A DNA stretch of 51,953 bases from UBA7328 sp002471345. Lineage in GTDB: Bacteria > Bacteroidota > Bacteroidia > Chitinophagales > Saprospiraceae. The stretch is from contig CAXGOB010000031.1 of NCBI GenBank assembly GCA_964011275.1, positions 1-51,953 of the forward strand. The letters are read 5' to 3'. This document shows, piece by piece, positions 1 through 9,657 of the stretch. Within the stretch, counting starts at the first letter, position 1; each line of letters begins with the position of its first letter. Position numbers and translations under genes: made by a program. The notes under the pieces were generated by a model. That model was not told the origin of the DNA, ran no database searches, and saw only the letters and a program-made list of their open reading frames with translations.

Positions 1-31
1 ACAGTTTAAATTTAATTCATTTTTAAACTGT
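1..31 (+). terminator. AT-rich hairpin, possible terminator of an upstream gene
   Basis: A perfect 10-bp inverted repeat (ACAGTTTAAA at 1-10, TTTAAACTGT at 22-31) with an 11-nt loop is followed by CTTATTTTT. The stem is weak but the layout fits an intrinsic terminator of a gene ending left of the window. It could also be an operator for the gene starting at 101. Confidence 0.4.
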
Positions 32-100
32 CTTATTTTTACGCAAGGATACAGAGGTAAATAATTTAGTTAATTTCATTTGAAACTTTAAATAGTTGTA

Positions 101-1510
101 TTGAACAGTATCAGCATTTTTGAAATCTTTAAAATTGGAATTGGTCCTTCCAGTTCACATACATTGGGACCATGGAAAGCGGCTAAGGAATTTATAGAAC
201 AATTAGATGAATCTTTTGATAGAATCGAAGTTCAATTATATGGATCACTTTCGAAAACAGGAAAAGGACATGCTACGGATTTTGCAGTACAACTAGGCCT
301 TTCAGGTTATGATATTGAATCTATTCCAGTAGATGATATTGAAAGTATTATTAGAAGAATTGAAAAAGATCAAAAAATTCGTTTTAACAATATTGAATTC
401 GATTTCATTCCAAATGAAGATATTTTGTTTGAAAGTGTAACTCATTCTTTGCATCCTAATACGTTAATATTCAGTAGTTTAAAAGAAGGTAAAAAAGTAA
501 AAAGTCAGACTTATGCATCGGTAGGAGGCGGGTTTATCGAAAAAGAAAAGCAGGAGAGAGAGGAGAAAGAGGAGAAAGAAATTCGTCAGCTACCTTTTCC
601 AATAAATCATGGAAAAGACATTTTAAAATATACAGATCAAAGGAATTGTAACATCTCCGATATTGTGTTTCAAAACGAACTAAGTATCAGGTCAGAAGAA
701 GAAGTTCAAAAGAAAATTACTGAACTTGTTGATGTAATGTTGGAGTGTGTATATAGAGGATGCAATACAGATGGAACACTTCCGGGTGGACTCAATGTGA
801 AAAGGCGTGCCAAAGGTATTCATCAAAAATTGCTTGGAGATAATAACTACTCTAAGAGATCAGATTGGATCCAAGCTGTAAAAGGGTGTAAAAAAGAATT
901 TAGACAAATCAATCAATGGATCAGTTGTTTTGCTCTTGCGGTGAATGAAGAAAATGCGTCTATGAGAAGGGTAGTGACATCACCTACAAATGGTGCTGCT
1001 GGTGTAATCCCAGCTGTGTTACTGTATTACTATTTCTTTTGTGAATATGAAGGTGATAAGGATATTCAAAACTTTCTTTTAACAGCTGGAGAAATAGGTT
1101 GCTTATTTAAAAAAGGTGCAACCATATCAGCCGCTGTGGGAGGATGCCAAGCAGAAATCGGAGTCTCTTCTTCGATGGCAGCTGCTGGGCTCACAGAAGT
1201 AATGGGAGGTGCACCGAGGCAAGTGTTGATGGCTGCAGAAATTGCGATGGAGCATCACCTTGGATTGACCTGTGATCCAGTAGGTGGATTAGTGCAGATT
1301 CCGTGCATAGAAAGAAACGCTATGGGAGCTATCAAAGCAATCACTGCCTCAAATATTGCACTAGCAAGTGATCCGGAAGATGCTAAAGTAGACTTAGACA
1401 CTGTCATTAAAACGATGTGGGAAACGGCACAAGAAATGAATGGAAAATATAAAGAAACATCAGAAGGAGGACTAGCTTTTAATCTTCCAGTCTTTTATCC
1501 TGAATGTTAG
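101..1510 (+). CDS. sdaA: L-serine ammonia-lyase (L-serine dehydratase), single-chain iron-sulfur type
   Basis: Deaminates L-serine to pyruvate and ammonia in the cytoplasm. The beta domain (about residues 1-150) opens with the family signature IGPSSSHTLGP, and the alpha domain (about 185-465) has SPTNGAAGVIPAV. Three cysteines in GGCQ (C349), TCDP (C391) and PCIER (C402) fit the 4Fe-4S ligands. The protein ends in Cys469, matching the C-terminal cysteine that folds into the active site in the Legionella enzyme (family knowledge). A Lys/Glu-rich linker (about 147-162) joins the two domains. The start is TTG at 101: an in-frame stop lies at 89-91 with no ATG between, and the protein begins at the family's usual place. 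It converges on the next gene with only 9 bp between them. Confidence 0.93.
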   Translation: MNSISIFEIFKIGIGPSSSHTLGPWKAAKEFIEQLDESFDRIEVQLYGSLSKTGKGHATDFAVQLGLSGYDIESIPVDDIESIIRRIEKDQKIRFNNIEFDFIPNEDILFESVTHSLHPNTLIFSSLKEGKKVKSQTYASVGGGFIEKEKQEREEKEEKEIRQLPFPINHGKDILKYTDQRNCNISDIVFQNELSIRSEEEVQKKITELVDVMLECVYRGCNTDGTLPGGLNVKRRAKGIHQKLLGDNNYSKRSDWIQAVKGCKKEFRQINQWISCFALAVNEENASMRRVVTSPTNGAAGVIPAVLLYYYFFCEYEGDKDIQNFLLTAGEIGCLFKKGATISAAVGGCQAEIGVSSSMAAAGLTEVMGGAPRQVLMAAEIAMEHHLGLTCDPVGGLVQIPCIERNAMGAIKAITASNIALASDPEDAKVDLDTVIKTMWETAQEMNGKYKETSEGGLAFNLPVFYPEC

Positions 1511-1519
1511 ACTTTAACT

Positions 1520-2788
1520 TTAGTCAGATTCAGCCTTGTTGGCTTGTGGATCTGTTCTTTTCTTGATATTAGTCAATGTGTCCAAGCCAGTTTTCACCTC
1601 TACATAGATACCATCTGAAAGGCCAAGTTCAATCTCTTTTTTCTCATAAGATTGAGAACTGGTTTCTATTTCTACAAATGCTAAATCTCCCTCTTCATAG
1701 ATCACGTCTCTCTCTTGTACCGCTACCACTTGATTGATTTTATTGAGAATTACATCGGCATTTGCACTATATCCAGCTCTTAGAAATACATTATCCGGAA
1801 TATTAGCTAAAGCAGCTTTGATTTCAAACTTTATGCTTCCTTCTTCATCTATTCCTTTGGGTGAAATGAATTCTAAGTTAGCTTTAAAAGTATTGTCTAA
1901 TATAGCTCCAACCGTTACCACAAGAGGCATTCCATTTTCCAATTTATTCACATCAGATTCATCTACTTTTCCTTCAAATATTAAATCAGACATATCTGCC
2001 ACTACAGCTATTGTGGTCCCTTCATTGAAAGTATTTCTTTCTACCACAGAACTTCCTTCTTCATTTGGAAGATCTAACACCATACCATCTACAGTAGAGG
2101 TGATCACATTCGATACCTGACCAGAATTTTTAGTTGCTCCTTCTCTAAGTAATTGCAGATTGTTTAGTGCAGCAGAGTACTCTTGTTTTCTGATATCGAG
2201 ATCGATGTTGGCTTGCCTCAAATCATTATTGGTACTAATTTTTGCATTTTCATAAATACTCTTTTTTAATTCCAAGTCTAGCACAAATTGATCCCACTGA
2301 GATTGGGATATTATGCCATCTTCGAACAAGTCTCTATTTCTTAATTCCTCAGATTTTGCTGTTTCAAAATTTACCCTGGCTTGATCAGTACTGAGTTGAG
2401 AGGTGTTGAGCTTATTGATCCTTTCCATTTCTTTTTCTGAATCCTTTACCCTTATACTAGCCAATTCTACATTGGATTTTGCACTATTTATGTTGACCTC
2501 ACTTGGAATCAATTTAATTCGTGCTAGTTTTTGACCTTTGCTAACTTGCTCACCTTCTACAACATACAACTGATCTATCACACCAGTTACTTGTGGTTTG
2601 ATATTGATTTCTTTTCTAGGTTTGATACTTCCAGATGCCACTGCCTTAAGGGTAATGTCTTTGATTTCTGGCTTAATATTCTCATATTTTACGGGGTCTC
2701 CTTTAGATTGAAAATAGAAATAGCTGACTAACCCAAAAGTGATAACAGCCAGGAATACTGCAGCTAAGATTAATTTTATTCTACTCAT
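1520..2788 (-). CDS. MacA/HlyD-type periplasmic adaptor of an ABC exporter
   Basis: Membrane fusion protein of 422 residues that should link the inner-membrane MacB-type permease to an outer-membrane channel. One N-terminal membrane anchor (about residues 4-27) is followed by a biotinyl-lipoyl-like half motif (VASGSIKPRKEINIKP, then GVIDQLYVVEGEQVSKGQ), a long helical hairpin (about 100-215), the second lipoyl half (STVDGMVLDLPNEEGSSV) and beta-barrel and membrane-proximal domains. It is the last gene of a minus-strand operon (ATPase, permease, permease, adaptor), 43 bp after the permease. The substrate cannot be told from sequence. The acidic tail ends QANKAESD. Confidence 0.88.
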   Translation of the reverse strand: MSRIKLILAAVFLAVITFGLVSYFYFQSKGDPVKYENIKPEIKDITLKAVASGSIKPRKEINIKPQVTGVIDQLYVVEGEQVSKGQKLARIKLIPSEVNINSAKSNVELASIRVKDSEKEMERINKLNTSQLSTDQARVNFETAKSEELRNRDLFEDGIISQSQWDQFVLDLELKKSIYENAKISTNNDLRQANIDLDIRKQEYSAALNNLQLLREGATKNSGQVSNVITSTVDGMVLDLPNEEGSSVVERNTFNEGTTIAVVADMSDLIFEGKVDESDVNKLENGMPLVVTVGAILDNTFKANLEFISPKGIDEEGSIKFEIKAALANIPDNVFLRAGYSANADVILNKINQVVAVQERDVIYEEGDLAFVEIETSSQSYEKKEIELGLSDGIYVEVKTGLDTLTNIKKRTDPQANKAESD

Positions 2789-2831
2789 GATATGATTTTG
2801 ATGATCGTTTTTCTTTTTTATTTCTTTTGTT

Positions 2832-4085
2832 TTATTCGTCTTTCAGTGCTTCTACAGGATTGATTCTGGATGCATGAAGAGCTGGAGCAAGTCCAGCTAA
2901 TGCACCTGCAATGATTAAAACCATCAATGAAAAGACCGCTACCCCTAAATTCACTTCTGGATTGTAAAATTTTTGGACATTGATGTCATTAGCAACCATT
3001 AGGTAGCTTAATCCTGCAATGATTATGGAGCCTAATGCCAAGCCTATATAACCTGAAAGAGCTGTAATGAAAATGGACTCTGTGAGTATCATATTTATAA
3101 TTGACACAGGAGTAGCACCCATTGCCTTTCTGATTCCTATTTCTTTAGTTCTTTCTTTTACAATAATCAGCATGATATTACTTACCCCAATAATACCTGC
3201 AAGTAGGGTTCCTACACCTACAAACCATAAGAAAAGCTGAATCCCCATAAAGAGAGATTGAACTTGACTGAATTCTTCTTCTAAATTGAATCCTCCTATT
3301 CCGTCTTTATCGTCGGGATGTACCTTATGCCTCTTCTTAAGTACAGCTCTTACTTTTGGCTCCATGGCGGCAACGCTTATACCTTCTTTAGGTTGACAAA
3401 TAAGCCAGTCTATTTCATTATTTGTACCAAAGGCTTGATCCATTGTAGTGAGTGGAATTACTACAGACTCCATATCATCTCTTGTCCAATCCTTGATGTC
3501 TCTTGGGCCATAGACTCCAACAACTTGAAAATCTATACCTCTTAGTTGCACGTGTGATCCAACAGCAGTGGAGTCGCCAAAAAGCAACTTTATTACTTCC
3601 GTACCAAGTACCACTACTTTTCGTCTTTCATCAATATCCCGTTGATTAAGGTATCTTCCTTGATGTACCATAAGACCCACCATGTCTTTGAGATTTGTCA
3701 ATTCACCTCTTAGTTCATAGTTCTCTTGACTTTCCTTGTAGGTCACTGGTATGGATCCCATAAAATTTCTAGGTGCTGCTTCAGCTAATTCTGGTATTTC
3801 AGCAATAAGAGCTTCTATATCATCCAATTTCATTCTAATTCTACGTCCAGGTTTCATTCCTTTGTATGGCATAGAAGTACGATTGGCCCACGTATACATA
3901 ATATTTCTAGCTCCACTCCCAAAATCTCTATACACCCCATTTTCTAGGCCTTTTCCCATTCCTAAAAGGAAAACCAGCATAAAAACACCCCAAAACACAC
4001 CTAAGGCTGTGAGTATAGTACGCAGCTTATTCTTCTTTATCGTACCATATATTTCTTGCCATTTGTCTTTATCAAATATTCCCAT
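2832..4085 (-). CDS. MacB/FtsX-type ABC transporter permease
   Basis: Inner-membrane permease of 417 residues with the MacB layout: a first membrane helix at about residues 20-45 (LRTILTALGVFWGVFMLVFLLGMG), a large periplasmic domain (about 50-270), then three C-terminal helices with the FtsX-domain motif IMLIIVKERTKEIGIRKAMGAT. It ends with the family-typical ASRINPVEALKDE. The ATPase is a separate gene (5333-5995). It is a clear paralog of the broken permease immediately upstream (11 bp gap) and the only intact permease of the operon. If the transporter needs two different permeases, loss of the neighbour would disable it; if this one can homodimerise, the exporter may still work. Confidence 0.88.
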   Translation of the reverse strand: MGIFDKDKWQEIYGTIKKNKLRTILTALGVFWGVFMLVFLLGMGKGLENGVYRDFGSGARNIMYTWANRTSMPYKGMKPGRRIRMKLDDIEALIAEIPELAEAAPRNFMGSIPVTYKESQENYELRGELTNLKDMVGLMVHQGRYLNQRDIDERRKVVVLGTEVIKLLFGDSTAVGSHVQLRGIDFQVVGVYGPRDIKDWTRDDMESVVIPLTTMDQAFGTNNEIDWLICQPKEGISVAAMEPKVRAVLKKRHKVHPDDKDGIGGFNLEEEFSQVQSLFMGIQLFLWFVGVGTLLAGIIGVSNIMLIIVKERTKEIGIRKAMGATPVSIINMILTESIFITALSGYIGLALGSIIIAGLSYLMVANDINVQKFYNPEVNLGVAVFSLMVLIIAGALAGLAPALHASRINPVEALKDE

Positions 4086-4096
4086 CAGGTTACTTT

Positions 4097-5323
4097 TTAA
4101 TCGCTTTTCATGGCTAATACTGGATTAATTCGCGCTGCTTATAAGGCTGGAAGGAGCCCCGCTAATGCTCCAGCAATGACAAGTACTAATGTTGTAGAAA
4201 TGGCTACTCCAAGATGCACTTCTGGGTTTCTCCAAAATTCTGTAGATACATTCTTGGCTAGAGCCATGAGACCTACTCCACAAGCCATTCCCATATATCC
4301 TGCTAATCCTGTGATCAGGATAGATTCTTGTAGGATCATAGATACTATAGAGAAAGGAGTAGCACCTAATGCTTTTCGTATTCCGATCTCTTTCGTCCTA
4401 TCTTTTACTATAATGAGCATGATATTGCTTACTCCTATCACACCTGCTATGATGGAAAATATACCTACAAGCCATATGATGCCATTGATTGCAGTCATCA
4501 TGCTTTGAAATTCTTTAAAATCTTCGGCGTTATTATTTGCTCTAAATGCTCTACGATCTTTTGGGTCAAAATTTTTCCTTTTAGAAAAGTCACTGACTAC
4601 TTGGGCTTGAAGAGCAGCCATTTGTGGTATGTCTAAACCATTGGCTGTGAATACAATACGATGTAATCTGTCGCTTCCTGAATATACTTTTTGAGCTGTA
4701 GAAATGGGTACTAATATGTTTTTCATCATCCACTCACCACCAGTATCATAGAATACACCAGCCACTTTGTAAGTAATGTCATCTACCACTATCTCTTTGC
4801 CTATTGGATCTTCATCTTCAAATAGTTTTTCTTTAACAATTCTTCCAATGACACATACTTTTTTGAAGTTAATTAGATCATCTTCATTGAGAAATCTGCC
4901 TTTAGTAATGATAATGTTTTCTACCTCTTTGTAATCTGGATGCACACACTGGACAGTGAATGAAAGAGTTGTATTTTTAAAGGACGCTGTCTTATCACCA
5001 CTTAGGAAAAATCTACCAGTAATATTGTCTACATCATCGTAATGATCTTTGATAAAATCAAAATCACTATTGTCAAATCTTATGAGTTTTCCTTTTTGGA
5101 TTCCATTATAAGGCATGGAAGTACGACCTGGATTGAGCTAGATACTATTCACAGCTTCATCAGAAAATTGATATTGGATGCCATTACTTAATCCTTGTCC
5201 TGCTCCGAGTAAGAGGACTAACATAAATATACCCCAGAATACACCAAAAGCAGTCAAGGCAGTACGAAGTTTATGTCGCTTTATAGATTCGAAAATTTCT
5301 TGCCACTTTTCGTAATCAAACAT
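4097..5323 (-). pseudogene. Second MacB/FtsX-type permease, interrupted by two in-frame stop codons
   Basis: One reading frame from ATG at 5323 to TAA at 4097-4099 encodes a full-length MacB-type permease (408 codons) but contains TAG at 5138-5140 and TAA at 4139-4141. Between and beyond the stops the frame matches the neighbouring permease: FSDEAVNSI, stop, LNPGRTSMPYNG against the paralog's GARNIMYTWANRTSMPYKG, and LLPAL, stop, AARINPVLAMKSD against APALHASRINPVEALKDE. No frameshift is needed. The first stop aligns with a Tyr and the second with a His. The FtsX motif IMLIIVKDRTKEIGIRKALGAT is intact. Translation could in principle restart at the Met following the first stop, but the first membrane helix would be lost. 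Confidence 0.85.
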
Positions 5324-5332
5324 CTGTTTTTT

Positions 5333-5995
5333 TTAATTCTCTATAAGGCCATCTTTCACTTTGATACATCTGGAGGTATCATTTGCTATTTCTTGCTCGT
5401 GAGTTACGATTACGAAAGCAACTCCTTCTTCATTGAATTGCTTGAACAGATCGATTACTTCTTCTGATGTCACAGAATCTAATGCACCCGTAGGTTCATC
5501 AGCCAAAATGACTTTAGGTTTACTTATTAAGGCTCTTGCTATTGCCACTCTTTGTTGCTGGCCACCAGACATTTGGTTAGGGTAGTGATCTGCCCATTCT
5601 TTGAGTCCCACGCGTTCCAAATATTTCATGGCTAATTCTTGCCTCTCTTCTCTAGGCATTTTCTGATAATAGAGAGGTAGCGCCACATTCTCTTTGGCCG
5701 TTTTGAAAGGCAGAAGGTTAAAAGACTGAAATACAAATCCTATTTTCTCATTTCTTAAAAGAGCCGCTTTGGTCTGACTCATTCCTTTAATCAAAGTACC
5801 ATCAAGGAAATAATCACCATAATCATATTCATCTAATATTCCTGCAATGTTGAGTAGAGTGGATTTGCCTGAGCCTGAGGAACCCATAATGGAAACAAAT
5901 TCACCTTCATTGATAGTCAGGTCTATGCCTTTGAGAACATTTAATTTGTTGAATTCAGTCGAATAGTATTTGTGTATACCTCGTATTTCTATCAT
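5333..5995 (-). CDS. MacB/LolD-type ABC transporter ATPase
   Basis: Cytoplasmic ATPase of 220 residues powering the adjacent MacB-type permeases. Walker A is GSSGSGKST (residues 38-46), the signature is MSGGQQQRVAIARAL, Walker B is VILADEPTGALDS and the H-loop is VIVTHE. Length and motifs are typical of the LolD/MacB/FtsE group. It is the first gene of the four-gene minus-strand operon, 9 bp upstream of the broken permease. The 188-bp region upstream should hold the operon promoter and contains two direct TGTTTAGAT repeats. Confidence 0.92.
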   Translation of the reverse strand: MIEIRGIHKYYSTEFNKLNVLKGIDLTINEGEFVSIMGSSGSGKSTLLNIAGILDEYDYGDYFLDGTLIKGMSQTKAALLRNEKIGFVFQSFNLLPFKTAKENVALPLYYQKMPREERQELAMKYLERVGLKEWADHYPNQMSGGQQQRVAIARALISKPKVILADEPTGALDSVTSEEVIDLFKQFNEEGVAFVIVTHEQEIANDTSRCIKVKDGLIEN

Positions 5996-6110
5996 GTTGA
6001 CACTCTAAAGATTCATACGAAGGCTTAATAGTTGCACGCAGTTTGTGATTTGTGCAAAAACTTTCACATTAACCATAGAAGACTAGAGCTATTGATGTGG
6101 CTCAAGGAAA

Positions 6111-6140
6111 TGTTTAGATCAATTACACCTTTGTTTAGAT
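6111..6140. repeat. Two direct TGTTTAGAT repeats upstream of the exporter operon
   Basis: TGTTTAGAT occurs at 6111-6119 and again at 6132-6140, a 21-bp centre-to-centre spacing (two helical turns). They lie about 120-145 bp upstream of the ATPase start on the minus strand and could be tandem activator sites. The repeat is short, so chance is possible. Confidence 0.25.
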
Positions 6141-6183
6141 GAAATGATAGAGTTTTGATTTTTATACATAGTAATATGAAGAA

Positions 6184-7875
6184 CTAGTACCCAGCGGCTT
6201 GACCATCTTTACGTGATTCTGAAGCTCCATAGTAAACTTTGTTTTTGTCATCCCACATAATGGCTTGATATCCTCCATAGATTCCTACATTGAATTGTAC
6301 TTTATGTCCTTTTATGACCAATTCACGTATAGCATCATACTCTATGCCGTTTTCAAGATTGAGTACTCCTCCATTACTCATGATATTGCCCATCGGCTGT
6401 GATGAACCTACATGTCTCATTCGAGGAGCATCTCCTGCTTCTTGAAGATCCATGCCGAAATCAATTAAGTTCACAACTATCTGTGCATGGCCCTGAGGTT
6501 GAATAGCACCACCCATCAGACCAAAACTGATGTATGGCTTGTCATCTTTTGTAATAAAAGCTGGGATAATTGTATGAAATGGACGCTTTCTGGGTTCTAG
6601 ATAGTTGAAATGCTCAGGGTCTTGAACATTGAACATTTGACCTCTATTTTGTAAAACAAAACCCAAATCTGTTGGGCACATTCCTGATCCAAACCCTGCA
6701 TATATGCTCTGAATCAAAGATACCATATTACCATCTTTGTCAGCAACAGTGAGATATGTTGTATTTCCTCTTTCAATTTCCCCAGAAGGATATTCTCTAG
6801 CAGCTTTGTTCGGATTTATGAGTTTTGCTCTTTTTGCACCGTATTCTTTTGATATCAATTGATCTACAGGAATTTCATTGAAATCCATATCGGCGTAATA
6901 CTTAGCTCGATCTTCAAAAGCGAGTTTTTTTGCTTCAGTGATAAGATGTAGATATTCGGTAGAGCCGAATCCCATTTCTTTCACATCATAGCCTTCCATG
7001 ATGTTGAGTATTTGTAATGCTGCTATGCCCTGACCATTAGGTGGCAATTCCCATACATCATATCCTCTGTAATTAGTACTTACTGGATCTATCCAATCAG
7101 AAGTATGGGCAGCCATATCATCATAGGTTACAAATCCACCATTCTCTTTCATGTAGGTATCAATAGTCTCAGCAATATCTCCTTTATAAAAAGCATCGCG
7201 CCCACCTTTAGCAATTTTTAAATAGGTTTCTGCTAAGTCAGAATTCACAAATATTTCTCCTTTCCTAGGTGTTTTTCCATTGGGCATATAGGTTTCTTTG
7301 AAACCTGGATATTTTGCCCTTGAGACAGCACTAACCATCATCTCAGCAGCGATAACCTCAGTTACTGGAAATCCATCTTGACCATATTCAATTGAAGGAG
7401 ACAGTATATCTGCCATATTCATTGATCCAAATCTCTCATGCATGGTAAACCATCCGTCTACACATCCAGGTACAGATACTGATAAGGGTCCAGTATACGG
7501 AATGTATTTTTTGCCTTGATCTTGGAAGTATTCTGCTGACAAAGATTTTGGAGATCTACCACTAGCATTCAGTCCATAGAGTTTTTGTGTTTTTGCATCC
7601 CAAATTATAGCAAAAAGATCACCTCCAATTCCGCAACTTGCTGGTTCTACAAGGCCTAACATTGCATTTGCAGCTATGGCGGCGTCTATTGCATTTCCAC
7701 CTTTTTTCAAAATGTCCAGAGCCACTTGAGTCGCTAATGGCTGAGCAGTTGCTACCATTCCATTCTGTGCTAATACCTCAGAGCGAGTGGCAAATGTTTT
7801 TCCAACAATTCTATTCTGTGACATAAGTGGAAGGGTAAGTAAAAAAACAAGGGTAGAAATTATAAATCTATTCAT
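6184..7875 (-). CDS. ggt: Gamma-glutamyltranspeptidase / glutathione hydrolase, secreted
   Basis: Ntn-hydrolase that transfers or hydrolyses the gamma-glutamyl group of glutathione and related peptides, exported to the periplasm or surface. A signal peptide (about residues 1-20, ending LPLMSQ) precedes the large subunit with GGNAIDAAIAAN and ASCGIGGD. The autocleavage site and catalytic threonine are in ERGNTTYLTVADKDGN (Thr372, the first Thr of the pair), followed by oxyanion-region residues GFGSGMCP and the GLMGGAIQPQGHAQ segment. The 563-residue length is normal. Single gene on the minus strand; the 173 bp upstream separates it from the end of the serine hydrolase gene. Confidence 0.94.
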   Translation of the reverse strand: MNRFIISTLVFLLTLPLMSQNRIVGKTFATRSEVLAQNGMVATAQPLATQVALDILKKGGNAIDAAIAANAMLGLVEPASCGIGGDLFAIIWDAKTQKLYGLNASGRSPKSLSAEYFQDQGKKYIPYTGPLSVSVPGCVDGWFTMHERFGSMNMADILSPSIEYGQDGFPVTEVIAAEMMVSAVSRAKYPGFKETYMPNGKTPRKGEIFVNSDLAETYLKIAKGGRDAFYKGDIAETIDTYMKENGGFVTYDDMAAHTSDWIDPVSTNYRGYDVWELPPNGQGIAALQILNIMEGYDVKEMGFGSTEYLHLITEAKKLAFEDRAKYYADMDFNEIPVDQLISKEYGAKRAKLINPNKAAREYPSGEIERGNTTYLTVADKDGNMVSLIQSIYAGFGSGMCPTDLGFVLQNRGQMFNVQDPEHFNYLEPRKRPFHTIIPAFITKDDKPYISFGLMGGAIQPQGHAQIVVNLIDFGMDLQEAGDAPRMRHVGSSQPMGNIMSNGGVLNLENGIEYDAIRELVIKGHKVQFNVGIYGGYQAIMWDDKNKVYYGASESRKDGQAAGY

Positions 7876-8048
7876 GGTCTAATTATAAGATGGACAGAAA
7901 GATAAGGTTATTGGAGAATTAAATTGTTATGCAACAAACAACGATTATAAGGACTTTATATAATAAAGAGAATGAATAGGATTATTCCATTCTGAAACAA
8001 ATACAGCTATATCCTCTCTTTACTTCAAATCATAAATCTGACAAACTT

Positions 8049-9329
8049 CTAATCTCCAATGGCACTATAGACAAACTGTCGCAACTTTGAAGCATAAAGA
8101 TTCGTATAAGGGAAAGATTGTGTCATCAATATGGCAACCATATCTTCTTCTTGATCAACAAAGAAGTAAGTGTTAAATGCACCACCCCAATGGAATATCC
8201 CTTCACTACCAGAAATTTTACTATCAGACAGATCTGTACGTATCCCAAAGCCAAGTCCAAACCCATTACCAGGAGAATATGGTAGATCTTCAATATAATT
8301 CTCTGTCATTAATTCCAGGGTTTTTCGTCCAATTATTCTCTGGTTATTGTATTTCCCATTATTCAACAACATCAGACCGAATTGCATATAATCATGGGCA
8401 GTTGAAAAAAGTCCATGTGTGCCTCCATAAATTGTATTGCCTTGAATAGGACCCCAAGGTTCTGCATAGGCCAAAGATCCATCTTCTTGCATCTGGTGTA
8501 AGCCGACTAATCTGGACATGTTTTCGTCTGAAACATTGTATCCAGTATCATCCATTCCAAGGGGATCAAAGATTCGTTCTTGTAAAAAATCTGCGGTCGA
8601 TTGGCCAGAAAAATGTTCTATCAAAAGTGCCAATACATCCGGTGAAGCACTATAGTTCCATTGTTTTCCAGGTTGACCCATTAATGGGTAGCTGGCTAGG
8701 GCGTTAACTCGATCTTCAATCGTCTTATGATCCACGGTTGTTTCACCCCCAAAACTACCATATAGCAAATTTGCTAACTTCTGGTCATACTCATTATTTC
8801 CTAATCCATGAGAAAAGCCGGCAGTATGGCTGAGCAAATGCCAAATTTGAATTGGCCTGTCTAATGGTACATAATCCACTTTCGTTTTGCCATTCTCATC
8901 TATACCTAATTCCATGACTTTCATATCACCAAATTGCGGCAAGTACTTTGAAACAGGATCTGTTAGAAAGAAATGGCCTTCTTCGTATAAAGTCATAAAA
9001 GCAATCGATATGATCGGCTTTGTCATTGACTGAATATAAAAAATCTTGTCTTTAGTCATTGGTGCTTTTGTGGACATATTGTTATATCCAAATGCCCCAG
9101 AATGAGCAATATGACCTTTTCGGGAAATCAGGCTCACTGCACCGGGTATGCGACCTGCTGCGATTTCCTTTTCAAGGTAGATCTCATAATTTTCAAGTCC
9201 ATCTGCATCAAAACCTGCCGCTGCAGAATTAATTGATGACCCATTTTGGGCTAAACTAGAAATAGAAAAACTAAAGAAGAAGAGAATCGCTAAAGGGGCT
9301 AATCGTGAAAGAGTAAAATTCATAGTCAT
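8049..9329 (-). CDS. Secreted serine hydrolase, beta-lactamase class C / esterase family
   Basis: A 426-residue exported protein of the penicillin-binding-protein-like serine hydrolase family. The signal peptide (about 1-28) ends SLAQ. The nucleophile motif SxxK is S101-M-T-K104 in YIQSMTKPIIS, the second motif YxN appears as Y226-S-A, and the third (HxG-like) is HWGGAFNTYFF near the C terminus. The Asn-to-Ala change in motif two is common in esterases of this family, so esterase or peptidase activity is likelier than antibiotic hydrolysis. Substrate unknown. The gene is read away from the GTTACA array at 9501, which faces the other way. Confidence 0.86.
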   Translation of the reverse strand: MTMNFTLSRLAPLAILFFFSFSISSLAQNGSSINSAAAGFDADGLENYEIYLEKEIAAGRIPGAVSLISRKGHIAHSGAFGYNNMSTKAPMTKDKIFYIQSMTKPIISIAFMTLYEEGHFFLTDPVSKYLPQFGDMKVMELGIDENGKTKVDYVPLDRPIQIWHLLSHTAGFSHGLGNNEYDQKLANLLYGSFGGETTVDHKTIEDRVNALASYPLMGQPGKQWNYSASPDVLALLIEHFSGQSTADFLQERIFDPLGMDDTGYNVSDENMSRLVGLHQMQEDGSLAYAEPWGPIQGNTIYGGTHGLFSTAHDYMQFGLMLLNNGKYNNQRIIGRKTLELMTENYIEDLPYSPGNGFGLGFGIRTDLSDSKISGSEGIFHWGGAFNTYFFVDQEEDMVAILMTQSFPYTNLYASKLRQFVYSAIGD

Positions 9330-9500
9330 ATAATTTAGAAAATATTGAGTCTAAAGAAAGGAAAATTTGTGAAACAAGCATCAAAATATAGAAAGATGAT
9401 GAAAATCAAAGATTGAGCTATTCGGTATTTAAATCATTCACTTTCAAATAACATTTCCAAAATCACTAGTGATCTGATATTAGGATAGATGCTCTCTTTT

Positions 9501-9613
9501 GTTACATGATTCCACCTCATGTTACATGATTTCTAAAAGTTACAATCTTACTTAAACCTGTTACAATCCTCCTCAGAATAGGCTTCAAATACGATGATCA
9601 TTGAATTGTCAAT
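9501..9613 (+). promoter_or_regulatory. Tandem GTTACA boxes plus conserved TTGAATTGTCAAT block (copy 1)
   Basis: Four direct GTTACA hexamers start at 9501, 9521, 9539 and 9560, and TTGAATTGTCAAT follows at 9601-9613. The same block occurs at 20630-20642 with its nearest two GTTACA boxes at identical offsets (-62 and -41). An ATG follows 57 bp after the block here and 59 bp after it in the other copy. Seen directly. Reading it as a regulated promoter, perhaps for the AraC-type regulator at 17643-20429, is inference. The rest of the 413-bp gap (9330-9500) shows nothing I can name. Confidence 0.6.
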
Positions 9614-9657
9614 CGAATCTCAGGATTCACTTTTTAACAATTCAAAACAATCGTATA

